This document shows, piece after piece, positions 24,301 through 29,192 of a DNA stretch of 29,192 bases (within the stretch, counting starts at the first letter, position 1; every line of letters begins with the position of its first letter). The DNA is from a virus, in IMG/VR virus record IMGVR_UViG_3300020179_000124, positions 1 to 29,192 of that record; one strand, given 5' to 3'. A program made the position numbers and the translations under genes. Under the pieces are notes generated by a model. It saw only the letters and a program-made list of their open reading frames with translations, searched no databases and was not told where the DNA came from.

Positions 24301-25636
24301 GGCGGCCACCTGTGCGTGGCATTCCCTCGGCTGGACCCCTGCCGCATTTTCAGAGATCGAGCCCTTCCCATCAGAGGTACTTAAGTATCACTACCCCCAT
24401 GTCCCTAACCTTGGAGACATGACCAAGTTCGAGGAGTGGAATCTTGGAACAATTGACCTTCTTGTCGGAGGAACCCCTTGCCAATCCTTCTCAGTTGCAG
24501 GACTTAGAAAAGGACTGGATGACCCTCGTGGCAACCTCATGCTTACCTATCTTGCGATTGCTAGGAAACATCGGCCCAGATGGTTGGTTTGGGAGAACGT
24601 CCCCGGCGTCCTATCATCCAACGGAGGAGAGGATTTTGCCACCCTACTTCGAGGGCTGGTTGAACTCGGGTATGGGTGGGCCTACCGAGTCCTTGACGCT
24701 CAATATATCCGAACACACGAGTTTCCACGGGCCGTCCCACAAAGACGAAGGCGTGTCTTCGTTGTCGGATATCTTGGAGACTGGCATCGTGCCGCAGCGG
24801 TTTTATTTGAGCGCAGCAGCTTGTCGGGGAATCCTGAACCGAGCCGAACGAAGAGGAAAGACACTGCCTCCGGTGCTCAAGACAGCGTTAGAACAGGCAA
24901 TAGACTCCAAGCGTTTGGACAATACATAAACGATGAGACTGCCTCAGCCATGAAGTCTCGGGACTTTAAGGATGCTACCGACCTGATTACCGAACCCATG
25001 GTTATCCACGGGACGCAGGATCCCATCACCTCAAATGTCGCCTTTCCCTTGGCTACCAACCAAGGACAGGAGAATGCCGTCATCCAGGGCGTCTATGAAA
25101 TGCACGGCCAAGACTCTCGGGTCAGGGATCTTGGGGATGTCTGTTCCACTGTTACCCAGAAGTACGGGACTGGGGGAGGGAATGTGCCAATCGCTTTATC
25201 AGCCCAGGCCGTGGATGTTTATAACCAAGTCGTAAATGGTGATGTTGCAGCCACATTAACCGAAGCGTGCGGTGGGACCAATACCAGCGGACTAAAAGTT
25301 ATGGAGCCGATCCTCGGTGGGTGGGACTATGAGAACAATGCCCATGGATCAGGAGATGCCACTGGCCCTCTGCTAAAGGGTTCCCCCTCTGGTGGTGGGA
25401 GACCTTTGCCAGCCGTAGCCCTAGCCTCTATGGCCGTTAGGAGGCTTACTCCAATGGAGTGTGAGCGCCTGCAGGGGTTTAAGGATGGGTATACCGCTAT
25501 CCCTTGGAAGGGGAAGGATACGCCAGATGGGTTGAGATATCGGGCCTTGGGTAACTCTATGGCCGTAAATGTCATGGCATGGCTTGGGGAAAGGATTATG
25601 GCAGTCGATGAACTACCGAAACAAGAAGCTTCTTGA
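24266..25636 (+). CDS. DNA cytosine C5-methyltransferase
   Basis: 456 residues with the ordered C5-MTase motifs: motif I CSGIEAATCAW at 8-18 (SAM binding), motif IV GGTPCQSFSVAGLR with catalytic Cys72, motif VI WENVPG at 109-114, and motif VIII VPQRRRRVFVVG at 158-168. A long variable target-recognition region spans about 185-385. Motif IX begins RRLTPMECERLQGF near 391, and motif X is LGNSMAVNVMAWL near 428. It transfers methyl from S-adenosylmethionine to cytosine at a sequence I cannot predict. It is likely counter-restriction, as no cognate endonuclease is visible. ATG 24266 is preferred to GTG 24263. Most of codons 60-222 also carry a second long ORF. Confidence 0.93.
   Translation: MRYYLSVCSGIEAATCAWHSLGWTPAAFSEIEPFPSEVLKYHYPHVPNLGDMTKFEEWNLGTIDLLVGGTPCQSFSVAGLRKGLDDPRGNLMLTYLAIARKHRPRWLVWENVPGVLSSNGGEDFATLLRGLVELGYGWAYRVLDAQYIRTHEFPRAVPQRRRRVFVVGYLGDWHRAAAVLFERSSLSGNPEPSRTKRKDTASGAQDSVRTGNRLQAFGQYINDETASAMKSRDFKDATDLITEPMVIHGTQDPITSNVAFPLATNQGQENAVIQGVYEMHGQDSRVRDLGDVCSTVTQKYGTGGGNVPIALSAQAVDVYNQVVNGDVAATLTEACGGTNTSGLKVMEPILGGWDYENNAHGSGDATGPLLKGSPSGGGRPLPAVALASMAVRRLTPMECERLQGFKDGYTAIPWKGKDTPDGLRYRALGNSMAVNVMAWLGERIMAVDELPKQEAS
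24444..24929 (+). CDS. Nested alternative-frame ORF inside the methyltransferase gene (161 aa)
   Basis: A 161-codon ORF in another plus-strand frame, wholly inside the methyltransferase gene. It starts at TTG 24444, and GAGGAG at 24431-24436 lies 7 nt before it, an ideal initiation site. The product begins MEQLTFLSEEPLANPS and has a C-terminal block SLSDILETGIVPQRFYLSAA followed by CRGILNRAERRGKTLP. I recall this block from phage hypothetical proteins encoded beside or within such methyltransferases. If that recollection holds, the region is dual-coding; otherwise this is a chance ORF. Unlike other shadow ORFs here it has both a proper start signal and a familiar sequence. Confidence 0.5.
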   Translation: MEQLTFLSEEPLANPSQLQDLEKDWMTLVATSCLPILRLLGNIGPDGWFGRTSPASYHPTEERILPPYFEGWLNSGMGGPTESLTLNISEHTSFHGPSHKDEGVSSLSDILETGIVPQRFYLSAAACRGILNRAERRGKTLPPVLKTALEQAIDSKRLDNT

Positions 25637-25898
25637 AGCCGTCAGGGAGTCTCCCTGTCAGTCCTGTGGGGCCAAGAATGGGACGGTGGTAGCCGCTCAT
25701 TCAAATCAGCTACGGGATGGCAAGGGCCGCTCGATTAAGGCCCATGACTACCGGATCGCTGCGCTTTGCTATCAGTGCCATTACGACCTAGACCAAGGCT
25801 CCGGCCTAACCAAGGAGGGAAGGGTCGGGATGTGGGAGGATGCTCATAGGAAAACTATCGGCTGGCTGTTTGAATCTGGAAACTTGGAGGTCAAATGA
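25608..25898 (+). CDS. YbcO/DUF1364-like HNH-type nuclease-domain protein
   Basis: 96 residues with a two-cysteine-pair zinc site: CQSCGA near 17-22 and CYQCH near 67-71. Between them are conserved-looking VAAHSNQ, GKGRSIKAHDYRIA and, after the second pair, a YDLDQG segment. This resembles the small lambdoid YbcO/DUF1364-type proteins, which have an HNH-like fold and nuclease activity in studied members. The start at 25608 lies within the last 29 nt of the methyltransferase gene. A longer reading from 25569 would overlap more and is less likely. It may process recombination intermediates. Confidence 0.65.
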   Translation: MNYRNKKLLEAVRESPCQSCGAKNGTVVAAHSNQLRDGKGRSIKAHDYRIAALCYQCHYDLDQGSGLTKEGRVGMWEDAHRKTIGWLFESGNLEVK

Positions 25899-26164
25899 GT
25901 TGCAAAAAAAGTTTTGAAAAGTGGATGGAAAATAAGTCCAAGCGAAGTTTGCTCAAATATAAAAAGAAGATCACAGACTCAGATAGGCGTCAGTTCTATG
26001 CAATCTGGCAACTGGCATGGGTCTATGGAAGGCGAGAACTTAAGGAATCAAGTGAAAAACTTAATCCCATGCCTGCCGAAGAAATGAAGCAACTGTGGAT
26101 CAAGTGTGGTCTTGGGAAAGACTTTGGCCGGGCCGTAGAAATGTGGCATGGCATAAGGTGGTAG
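25895..26164 (+). CDS. Small basic protein, end of the early operon (89 aa)
   Basis: 89 residues, Lys/Arg/Trp-rich and helical (KKSFEKWMENKSKRSLLKYKKK, then AIWQLAWVYGRREL). It starts by ATGA overlap with the preceding nuclease-like gene and ends one base before a TTGACA promoter element. No family is recognised. It is the last gene of the long early operon; the intrinsic terminator at 26257-26290 probably ends that transcript. Confidence 0.6.
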   Translation: MSCKKSFEKWMENKSKRSLLKYKKKITDSDRRQFYAIWQLAWVYGRRELKESSEKLNPMPAEEMKQLWIKCGLGKDFGRAVEMWHGIRW

Positions 26165-26193
26165 TTGACACTAACAATGGGGGAACATATAGT
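26165..26193 (+). promoter_or_regulatory. Near-consensus sigma70 promoter (P-sRNA)
   Basis: Perfect -35 TTGACA at 26165-26170, exactly 17 nt spacer, and -10 TATAGT at 26188-26193 (5 of 6). It begins directly after the stop codon of the preceding gene, and the predicted start is near 26200. This is the best promoter in the window, and it precedes a non-coding stretch with four consecutive hairpins. Confidence 0.85.
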
Positions 26194-26199
26194 CGGAGC

Positions 26200-26290
26200 C
26201 AGCCACCTCCTTGGCTAGTCCTTTTGGACATCTCCCGGCACTCTCCTCGTGCCCTGCCCCCTAGAACTGGACACTCTAGGGGGTTTTTTT
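26200..26290 (+). ncRNA. Compact four-hairpin small RNA candidate with C/U-rich exposed segments
   Basis: Between a near-consensus promoter and an intrinsic terminator lie four back-to-back hairpins. H1 is AGCCA/TGGCT (26201-26205/26212-26216) with loop CCTCCT. H2 is GTCC/GGAC with a TTTT loop (26218-26229). H3 is GGCAC/GTGCC (26237-26241/26249-26253) with loop TCTCCTC. H4 is the terminator. The H2-H3 linker holds TCTCCC. The span 26204-26212 (CACCTCCTT) equals the anti-Shine-Dalgarno tail of bacterial 16S rRNA. The C/U-rich loops resemble those of LhrC- or RsaE-type sRNAs that pair with ribosome binding sites. Overlapping ORFs here lack start signals. It could instead be an attenuated leader of the Mom-like gene. 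Confidence 0.65.
26257..26290 (+). terminator. Strong intrinsic terminator
   Basis: Perfect 9-bp stem CCCCCTAGA (26257-26265) / TCTAGGGGG (26275-26283) with a 9-nt loop, followed by seven T residues (26284-26290). It probably ends both the early operon transcript and the small RNA, and may limit read-through into the Mom-like gene. Confidence 0.93.
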
Positions 26291-26426
26291 CCTTATAGAC
26301 ATTCAGAAATCACTGTCGTAGCCTACAATCGGGGCGGGGAACTAAGGATTCCGCAATGTGGGATTCGGTTGTTCGTACACAACCCGCCCCACCCACCAAA
26401 TCTGCCTCCCACCTTTAGGAGAACAA
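26291..26426 (+). promoter_or_regulatory. Structured leader of the Mom-like gene
   Basis: This 136-nt non-coding stretch has a perfect 8-bp GC stem, GGGGCGGG (26331-26338) / CCCGCCCC (26383-26390). It encloses a hairpin GGTTGT/ACAACC (26367-26372/26379-26384, partly competing with the outer stem) and a direct repeat of GGATTC (26346-26351, 26361-26366). A TACAAT -10-like element lies at 26324-26329, without a convincing -35. Further down, CTCC (26406-26409) can pair with GGAG (26418-26421) of the ribosome binding site AGGAGA (26417-26422). The layout suggests post-transcriptional control of the downstream gene. Confidence 0.5.
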
Positions 26427-26888
26427 ATGGGATTGACTGTAGTGCCCATTAGTATTCGATCAGCCCAGGAATTCGTTGACTCCCACCATCGACACAATAA
26501 AAGACCTCAAGGGGCCAAGTTTGCAATTGGTGCTGAGGAGGATGGACGGCTGGTCGGAGTTGCCATATGTGGTAATCCGATATCCGCAACCCTTATGGAT
26601 GGGATTACCCTTGAGGTAACCCGTGTCTGTGTCTTAGACGATGCCCCAAAGAATACCTGTTCTTTCCTATATGGCCGGTGCTGGAGGATTTGGCAGCAAA
26701 TGGGCGGGAAAAGGATGGTGACCTACACCCTACAGACTGAGCCTGGATCTAGCCTAAGAGGGGCCGGATGGAAGATTGCGGGGGAGGTCAAGCCCCATGA
26801 CCGGTGGGCAGAGAAGAGGAACCGGGACGGGATCGAGCGGACCCCCCAAGAGATCTATGGTCAGGCCAAGTTCCGGTGGGAAGCCTAG
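26427..26888 (+). CDS. Mom-like DNA modification protein (XF1762 family)
   Basis: 153 residues from ATG 26427, with ribosome binding site AGGAGA at 26417-26422. The sequence has VDSHHRHNKRPQGAKFAIG near 17-35, LEVTRVCVLDD near 62-72, CSFLYGRCWRIW, and TYTLQTEPGSSLRGAGWK near 99-116. These are the hallmarks of the XF1762 family, related to the GNAT-like Mom protein of phage Mu, which modifies adenines in DNA and blocks restriction. The HHRHN motif is well kept. The longer ORF from 26358 would run through the C-rich leader and is rejected. An upstream terminator and structured leader suggest tight control, as is known for Mu mom. Confidence 0.75.
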   Translation: MGLTVVPISIRSAQEFVDSHHRHNKRPQGAKFAIGAEEDGRLVGVAICGNPISATLMDGITLEVTRVCVLDDAPKNTCSFLYGRCWRIWQQMGGKRMVTYTLQTEPGSSLRGAGWKIAGEVKPHDRWAEKRNRDGIERTPQEIYGQAKFRWEA

Positions 26889-26916
26889 GACCCCAGATAG
26901 GCCGATCTCAGGTCCT
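26887..26916 (+). other. Hairpin overlapping the Mom-like gene stop codon
   Basis: AGGACC (26887-26892) pairs with GGTCCT (26911-26916). Inside, across a 2x2 internal loop, AGAT (26895-26898) pairs with ATCT (26905-26908). There is no clean T-run after it, so it is not a standard intrinsic terminator; it may stabilise the mRNA 3' end or terminate weakly. Confidence 0.45.
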
Positions 26917-26928
26917 TGTAAAAATCAT

Positions 26929-26957
26929 TTGCTTTTATCGTGCTAGCCCCGTAAAAT
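26929..26957 (+). promoter_or_regulatory. Sigma70-type promoter before the structured RNA region
   Basis: TTGCTT (26929-26934), 17-nt spacer, and TAAAAT (26952-26957), with AT-rich sequence just upstream (26916-26930). The predicted start is near 26964. The -10 is strong (5 of 6) and the -35 partial (3 of 6). It would transcribe the structured non-coding stretch and possibly the PAPS-reductase-like gene. Confidence 0.5.
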
Positions 26958-26963
26958 TCTATT

Positions 26964-27341
26964 TGTCGGATTGACACCCGGCGTTAGGCGGACACAGCGG
27001 TATTTCAGAACCTCTTAGAGAGGGCTTGTTAGTCATCGTTGGTGCCCGCCCGATGCTGGTGGCCTGTCAAGCCCAAGTCCTCTCCAAGAGGTTTTTCTTT
27101 TGGGGCTTGGCATCCGACCGGCAAGACGCCCGTTAGATGTGGGTTTGAATCGACCGCCCGTCAGAAAAGACACCCAGCAACGACACCCGTGCTTGGGTTC
27201 TGGCCTGTTAGCGAGGGACCAGAGTAGCCAGGAGGTAAGTGGTGGGACAAGACTCCTGTGTGAATGAATCGCTACCTTCGGGTTGCCTAGGGCGCACACC
27301 TATCCTGCGCCTAGGGCGGTGGTGGGACTGTTATCCACCCC
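26964..27341 (+). ncRNA. Structured non-coding RNA candidate (about 380 nt)
   Basis: About 380 nt without a credible gene but dense in complementary segments. Helices include: CCTCT/AGAGG (27011-27015/27019-27023); a long arm 27038-27122 built of GTTGGT/ACCGGC, GATGC/GCATC (27052-27056/27110-27114), CAAGCCC/GGGCTTG (27068-27074/27103-27109) and CCTCT/AGAGG (27079-27083/27087-27091); TTCTGGC/GCCAGGA (27198-27204/27227-27233), competing with CAGGAG/CTCCTG (27229-27234/27253-27258); a TTCG-capped hairpin near 27271-27286; a 12-bp stem with mismatch (27285-27296/27306-27317); and GGTGG/CCACC (27321-27325/27335-27339). It matches no RNA family I can name; not tRNA, tmRNA, RNase P or a group I intron by visible motifs. 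Confidence 0.55.
27079..27101 (+). terminator. Weak intrinsic terminator-like element within the structured RNA
   Basis: A 5-bp hairpin CCTCT-CCA-AGAGG (27079-27091) followed by TTTTTCTTTT (27092-27101). GGGCTTG at 27022-27028 and at 27103-27109 can both pair with CAAGCCC at 27068-27074. The two folds are mutually exclusive, which would allow attenuation. The stem is short, so efficiency is doubtful. Confidence 0.35.
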
Positions 27342-27370
27342 TTGGGGAACTTGAAACATTGTGATATAGT
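27342..27370 (+). promoter_or_regulatory. Extended -10 promoter of the PAPS-reductase-like gene
   Basis: TATAGT at 27365-27370 (same hexamer as the promoter at 26188-26193) is preceded by TGA at 27362-27364, an extended -10. A poor -35 (TTGGGG, 27342-27347) lies 17 nt upstream. Transcription would start near 27377, about 20 nt before GTG 27396 and downstream of the alternative TTG start at 27342. Confidence 0.45.
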
Positions 27371-27395
27371 AGATGAAAATTCAGGAGACCATCTA

Positions 27396-28220
27396 GTGCA
27401 AGATCCATTCAGAATAACAGAGCCAACAGTCGTCTCGTTCTCAGGAGGCAGAACCAGCGGCTACATGCTCTGGCGTATCTTGCAATCCAACGGTGGGCTA
27501 CCGGACGAAGCCAAAGTGGTATTTGCCAATACGGGTAAAGAGGAGGAGGCCACGCTTAAGTTCGTCAAGGACTGCGAAGATAATTGGAAAGTCCCCATCT
27601 TATGGCTCGAATACACCAAGGAAGATCCACGGTTCAAAGAGGTAAGCTTTGAGACAGCAAGCCGGAACGGGGAACCTTTCGAAGCCTTGATTGAGAGAAA
27701 GAAGTTTCTTCCCAACCCCGTGACTCGATTCTGCACGGCTGAACTGAAGATCCGGACCATCCATAGATACTTCAAGTCCATCGGTTGGGAGCATGACGAG
27801 AATACGGATTGGATTGGTATCCGGGCAGATGAGCCTAGACGAGCTGCCAAGATGAGCCGAGACAGGGTTCCTCTGTATGTGGCTGGAGTGACAGCGCAGG
27901 ATGTCGGGGAGTTTTGGAAAGCCCAGACATTTGATTTGGGCCTGCCGAACTTTAACGGCAAGACTTACCACGGGAACTGTGATCTCTGTTTTCTTAAAGG
28001 ATATCCACAGACACTAAGCCTGATCCAAGAAAAGCCAGACCGTGCCATTTGGTGGGTTAGGATGGAATCTAAGATTCAATCTACAGGAGAGTTCTCTGGA
28101 GATGGGGCAAGGTTCAGAAAGGACCGCCCGAGCTATGCTGATATGCTTAAATTTGCCAAGGACCAGGGCGACATGTTCGGGTCAGAGGAAGAATCAATAT
28201 CTTGTTTTTGTGGAGATTGA
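27396..28220 (+). CDS. PAPS-reductase-like PP-loop protein (IbrA-like)
   Basis: 274 residues. A PP-loop SFSGGRTSG at 14-22, FANTGKEEEATLKFV at 43-57, ETASRNGEPFEALI at 86-99, RFCTAELKIR at 111-120 and GIRADEPRR at 141-149 place it in the adenine-nucleotide alpha-hydrolase/PAPS-reductase family. Cysteines at 113, 195, 198, 270 and 272 could hold an Fe-S cluster, as in DndC-type relatives. Canonical assimilatory sulfate reduction is unlikely in a phage; sulfur or nucleotide-activation chemistry linked to DNA or RNA modification is inferred. GTG 27396 was chosen because AGGAGA (27383-27388) is correctly spaced; a TTG at 27342 lacks such a site. It is followed directly by a winged-helix gene, then a ParB-like gene. 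Confidence 0.8.
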   Translation: MQDPFRITEPTVVSFSGGRTSGYMLWRILQSNGGLPDEAKVVFANTGKEEEATLKFVKDCEDNWKVPILWLEYTKEDPRFKEVSFETASRNGEPFEALIERKKFLPNPVTRFCTAELKIRTIHRYFKSIGWEHDENTDWIGIRADEPRRAAKMSRDRVPLYVAGVTAQDVGEFWKAQTFDLGLPNFNGKTYHGNCDLCFLKGYPQTLSLIQEKPDRAIWWVRMESKIQSTGEFSGDGARFRKDRPSYADMLKFAKDQGDMFGSEEESISCFCGD

Positions 28221-28439
28221 ATGAGGCACATAATGAGCCCAGCCGAGAAGAAGGTCTGGGAGTATTTGGTAACGCACAAGACTCCGGTTGCAGCGGGCAC
28301 ACTCGCCAAGCGATTCATAATGAGTCAGTCTAGAATATCAGCGATATTAAAAATCCTATACGAGCAAGGCCTGACCGATATCGTCACCATTGGTCGTCAT
28401 AAATTTCACAAAATCAAAAACATAGGAGGTAGTGCATGA
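28221..28439 (+). CDS. Small winged-helix DNA-binding protein (72 aa)
   Basis: 72 residues from ATG 28221, directly after the preceding TGA. The helix-turn-helix AAGTLAKRFIMSQSRISAIL followed by KILYEQGLTDIVTIGRHKFH fits a winged-helix domain (MarR- or replication-initiator-like), the wing being the last strands. It sits between the PAPS-reductase-like and ParB-like genes and overlaps the latter by 4 nt (ATGA), so it is probably the regulator or DNA-targeting part of this cassette. Confidence 0.7.
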   Translation: MRHIMSPAEKKVWEYLVTHKTPVAAGTLAKRFIMSQSRISAILKILYEQGLTDIVTIGRHKFHKIKNIGGSA

Positions 28440-29192
28440 AGGTAATAAAACTAAAACTAACGGATGTTTTTATTGATCCAAAGGCACAAGTTCGTAAGTC
28501 CATAAACCAGAACGAAGTTCAAAAATACGCCGAGCAAATGAAAGAAGGGGACAAGTTCCCCAACATGGTTGTGTTTTTTGACGGAAAGAGATATCTCTTA
28601 GCTGATGGATCCCATAGATACAGAGCTTATAAATCTAATGGAGTTTTAGAGGCTGACTTTGATGTCCACGAAGGCGGTGTAAGAGATGCTTATTTGTATG
28701 CGGTCGGCGCTAATAACAACCGTGGCCTCTCGATGACAGCCGAGGATAACCGTGAAAACGCAACCCGGATGATCAAGGATGAGGAGTGGGGCAAGTGGAG
28801 CGATGACAAGATAGCCAAGACGATTGGTATACCACGCAGCACAGTCAACTACATTAGACGCAAGCTTGAGAAGGCTGGCGAGGTAGAAAGAAAGAGCAAA
28901 GTCAAGTATTTTGACAAAGATGGTAAAGAATTCGAAATGGACAAGAAGAAGCCCAAGGATTCTAAGAGTGTTGAGGAAAATAAGCCACAAGAAGAGCCCA
29001 AAAAAGATTCAGCAACTGAGATACCTGCCGCACCAGAACAGGATGACATAGTTGCAGAACTGACCAATACAATAGATGAGATGTCCAAAGAGAACGAAGT
29101 TCTCAAGGAGAAGATTGCCATCGGTCAGTGGGATGCCAGCGAGATTGAGAAAATAGATGTTCAGGACATCTTGGTAGAACTCAGAGAGAAAA
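28436..29192 (+). CDS. ParB-like domain protein with HTH and coiled coil (IbrB-like; 3' end outside window)
   Basis: 252 codons are visible with no stop before the window edge. ATG 28436 follows the strong site AGGAGGT (28424-28430). Residues 1-95 form a ParB/sulfiredoxin-like domain with LLADGSHRYRAYKSNG at 54-69. Residues 100-145 hold a helix-turn-helix (WSDDKIAKTIGIPRSTVNYI). The rest is charged and Lys/Glu-rich with a probable coiled coil (TNTIDEMSKENEVLKEK). The domain order resembles ParB-family DNA-binding or nuclease proteins. Pairing with a PAPS-reductase-like gene matches the IbrA/IbrB arrangement of E. coli prophage elements. A plasmid-partition role is less likely, as no ParA is seen here. 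Confidence 0.75.
   Translation, partial: MKVIKLKLTDVFIDPKAQVRKSINQNEVQKYAEQMKEGDKFPNMVVFFDGKRYLLADGSHRYRAYKSNGVLEADFDVHEGGVRDAYLYAVGANNNRGLSMTAEDNRENATRMIKDEEWGKWSDDKIAKTIGIPRSTVNYIRRKLEKAGEVERKSKVKYFDKDGKEFEMDKKKPKDSKSVEENKPQEEPKKDSATEIPAAPEQDDIVAELTNTIDEMSKENEVLKEKIAIGQWDASEIEKIDVQDILVELREK

Noticed and set aside
26095-26452. ORFs 26095-26298 and 26249-26452 across the small RNA
   Set aside because: They run through the promoter, terminator and leader, lack ribosome binding sites, and have low-complexity Pro/Arg/Thr-rich products.
26971-26999. TTGACA at 26971-26976 as a promoter -35
   Set aside because: No -10 hexamer lies at a 16-19 nt distance; TATTTC is 24 nt away.
27131-27160. tRNA-like T-arm sequence (GGGTTTGAATC)
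   Set aside because: The flanking bases do not form a 5-bp T stem, and no acceptor or anticodon stem can be built around it.
27033-27299. ORFs on both strands in the structured RNA region (27033-27299 minus, 27039-27227 plus)
   Set aside because: No ribosome binding sites; products are unlike any family and very rich in Pro/Arg/Trp, typical of chance ORFs in GC-rich structured sequence.
27342-27395. TTG start at 27342 for the PAPS-reductase-like gene
   Set aside because: There is no ribosome binding site, and it would include a promoter-like element. GTG 27396 has AGGAGA at good spacing.

Overview
The window is part of a tailed double-stranded DNA phage genome (Caudoviricetes). It is probably from an uncultivated phage or prophage of a Gram-negative, proteobacterial-type host. 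The evidence is dense, mostly overlapping genes, a virion block with a lytic transglycosylase and a giant polyvalent protein, a lysis cassette, a phage recombination module (RusA, ERF, Cas4-like nuclease), and many short phage-type ORFs. The set of large internal or ejection-type proteins suggests a short-tailed (podovirus-like) particle; this is inference. No integrase, terminase, portal, major capsid or DNA polymerase gene is visible here.

Positions 1-17322 hold virion and lysis genes, all on the plus strand. They are: the 3' part of a tail fibre with a 9-nt coding minisatellite and a glycine-rich tip; a small basic protein; a holin and an M15 peptidase endolysin; a 639-aa structural protein; a short fibre-like protein; three Gly/Ala/Gln-rich or helical virion-type proteins; an SLT-domain protein; and one 2766-aa polyvalent protein. 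The polyvalent protein carries ADP-ribosyltransferase-like, metallopeptidase, ParB-like, duplicated and LPD38-like regions, and was probably delivered into the host with the DNA.

Positions 17319-26164 hold the early recombination and accessory block. rusA is the only minus-strand gene. It is divergent from a long plus-strand operon, and a 12-bp inverted repeat lies between them. The operon encodes a Cas4-like PD-(D/E)XK nuclease, a DUF3310 protein, an ERF annealing protein, an SSB-like protein with an acidic tip, an AT-hook protein, a ribbon-helix-helix protein, many tiny proteins (several membrane or zinc-ribbon), an unrecognised AT-rich gene, and a C5-cytosine methyltransferase. A second 161-aa ORF is nested in another frame inside the methyltransferase.

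Positions 26165-29192 are the most unusual part: a mosaic of non-coding RNA candidates and DNA-modification or regulation genes. A near-consensus promoter drives a compact four-hairpin RNA with C/U-rich exposed segments and a strong intrinsic terminator. Next come a GC-stemmed leader and a Mom-like (XF1762 family) gene. A second promoter then precedes about 380 nt of highly structured non-coding sequence. After that come a PAPS-reductase-like PP-loop gene, a small winged-helix gene, and a ParB-like/HTH gene cut by the window end. The last three resemble the IbrA/IbrB-type pairing. Together with the methyltransferase, this region looks like a genome-modification or counter-restriction island with RNA-level control.
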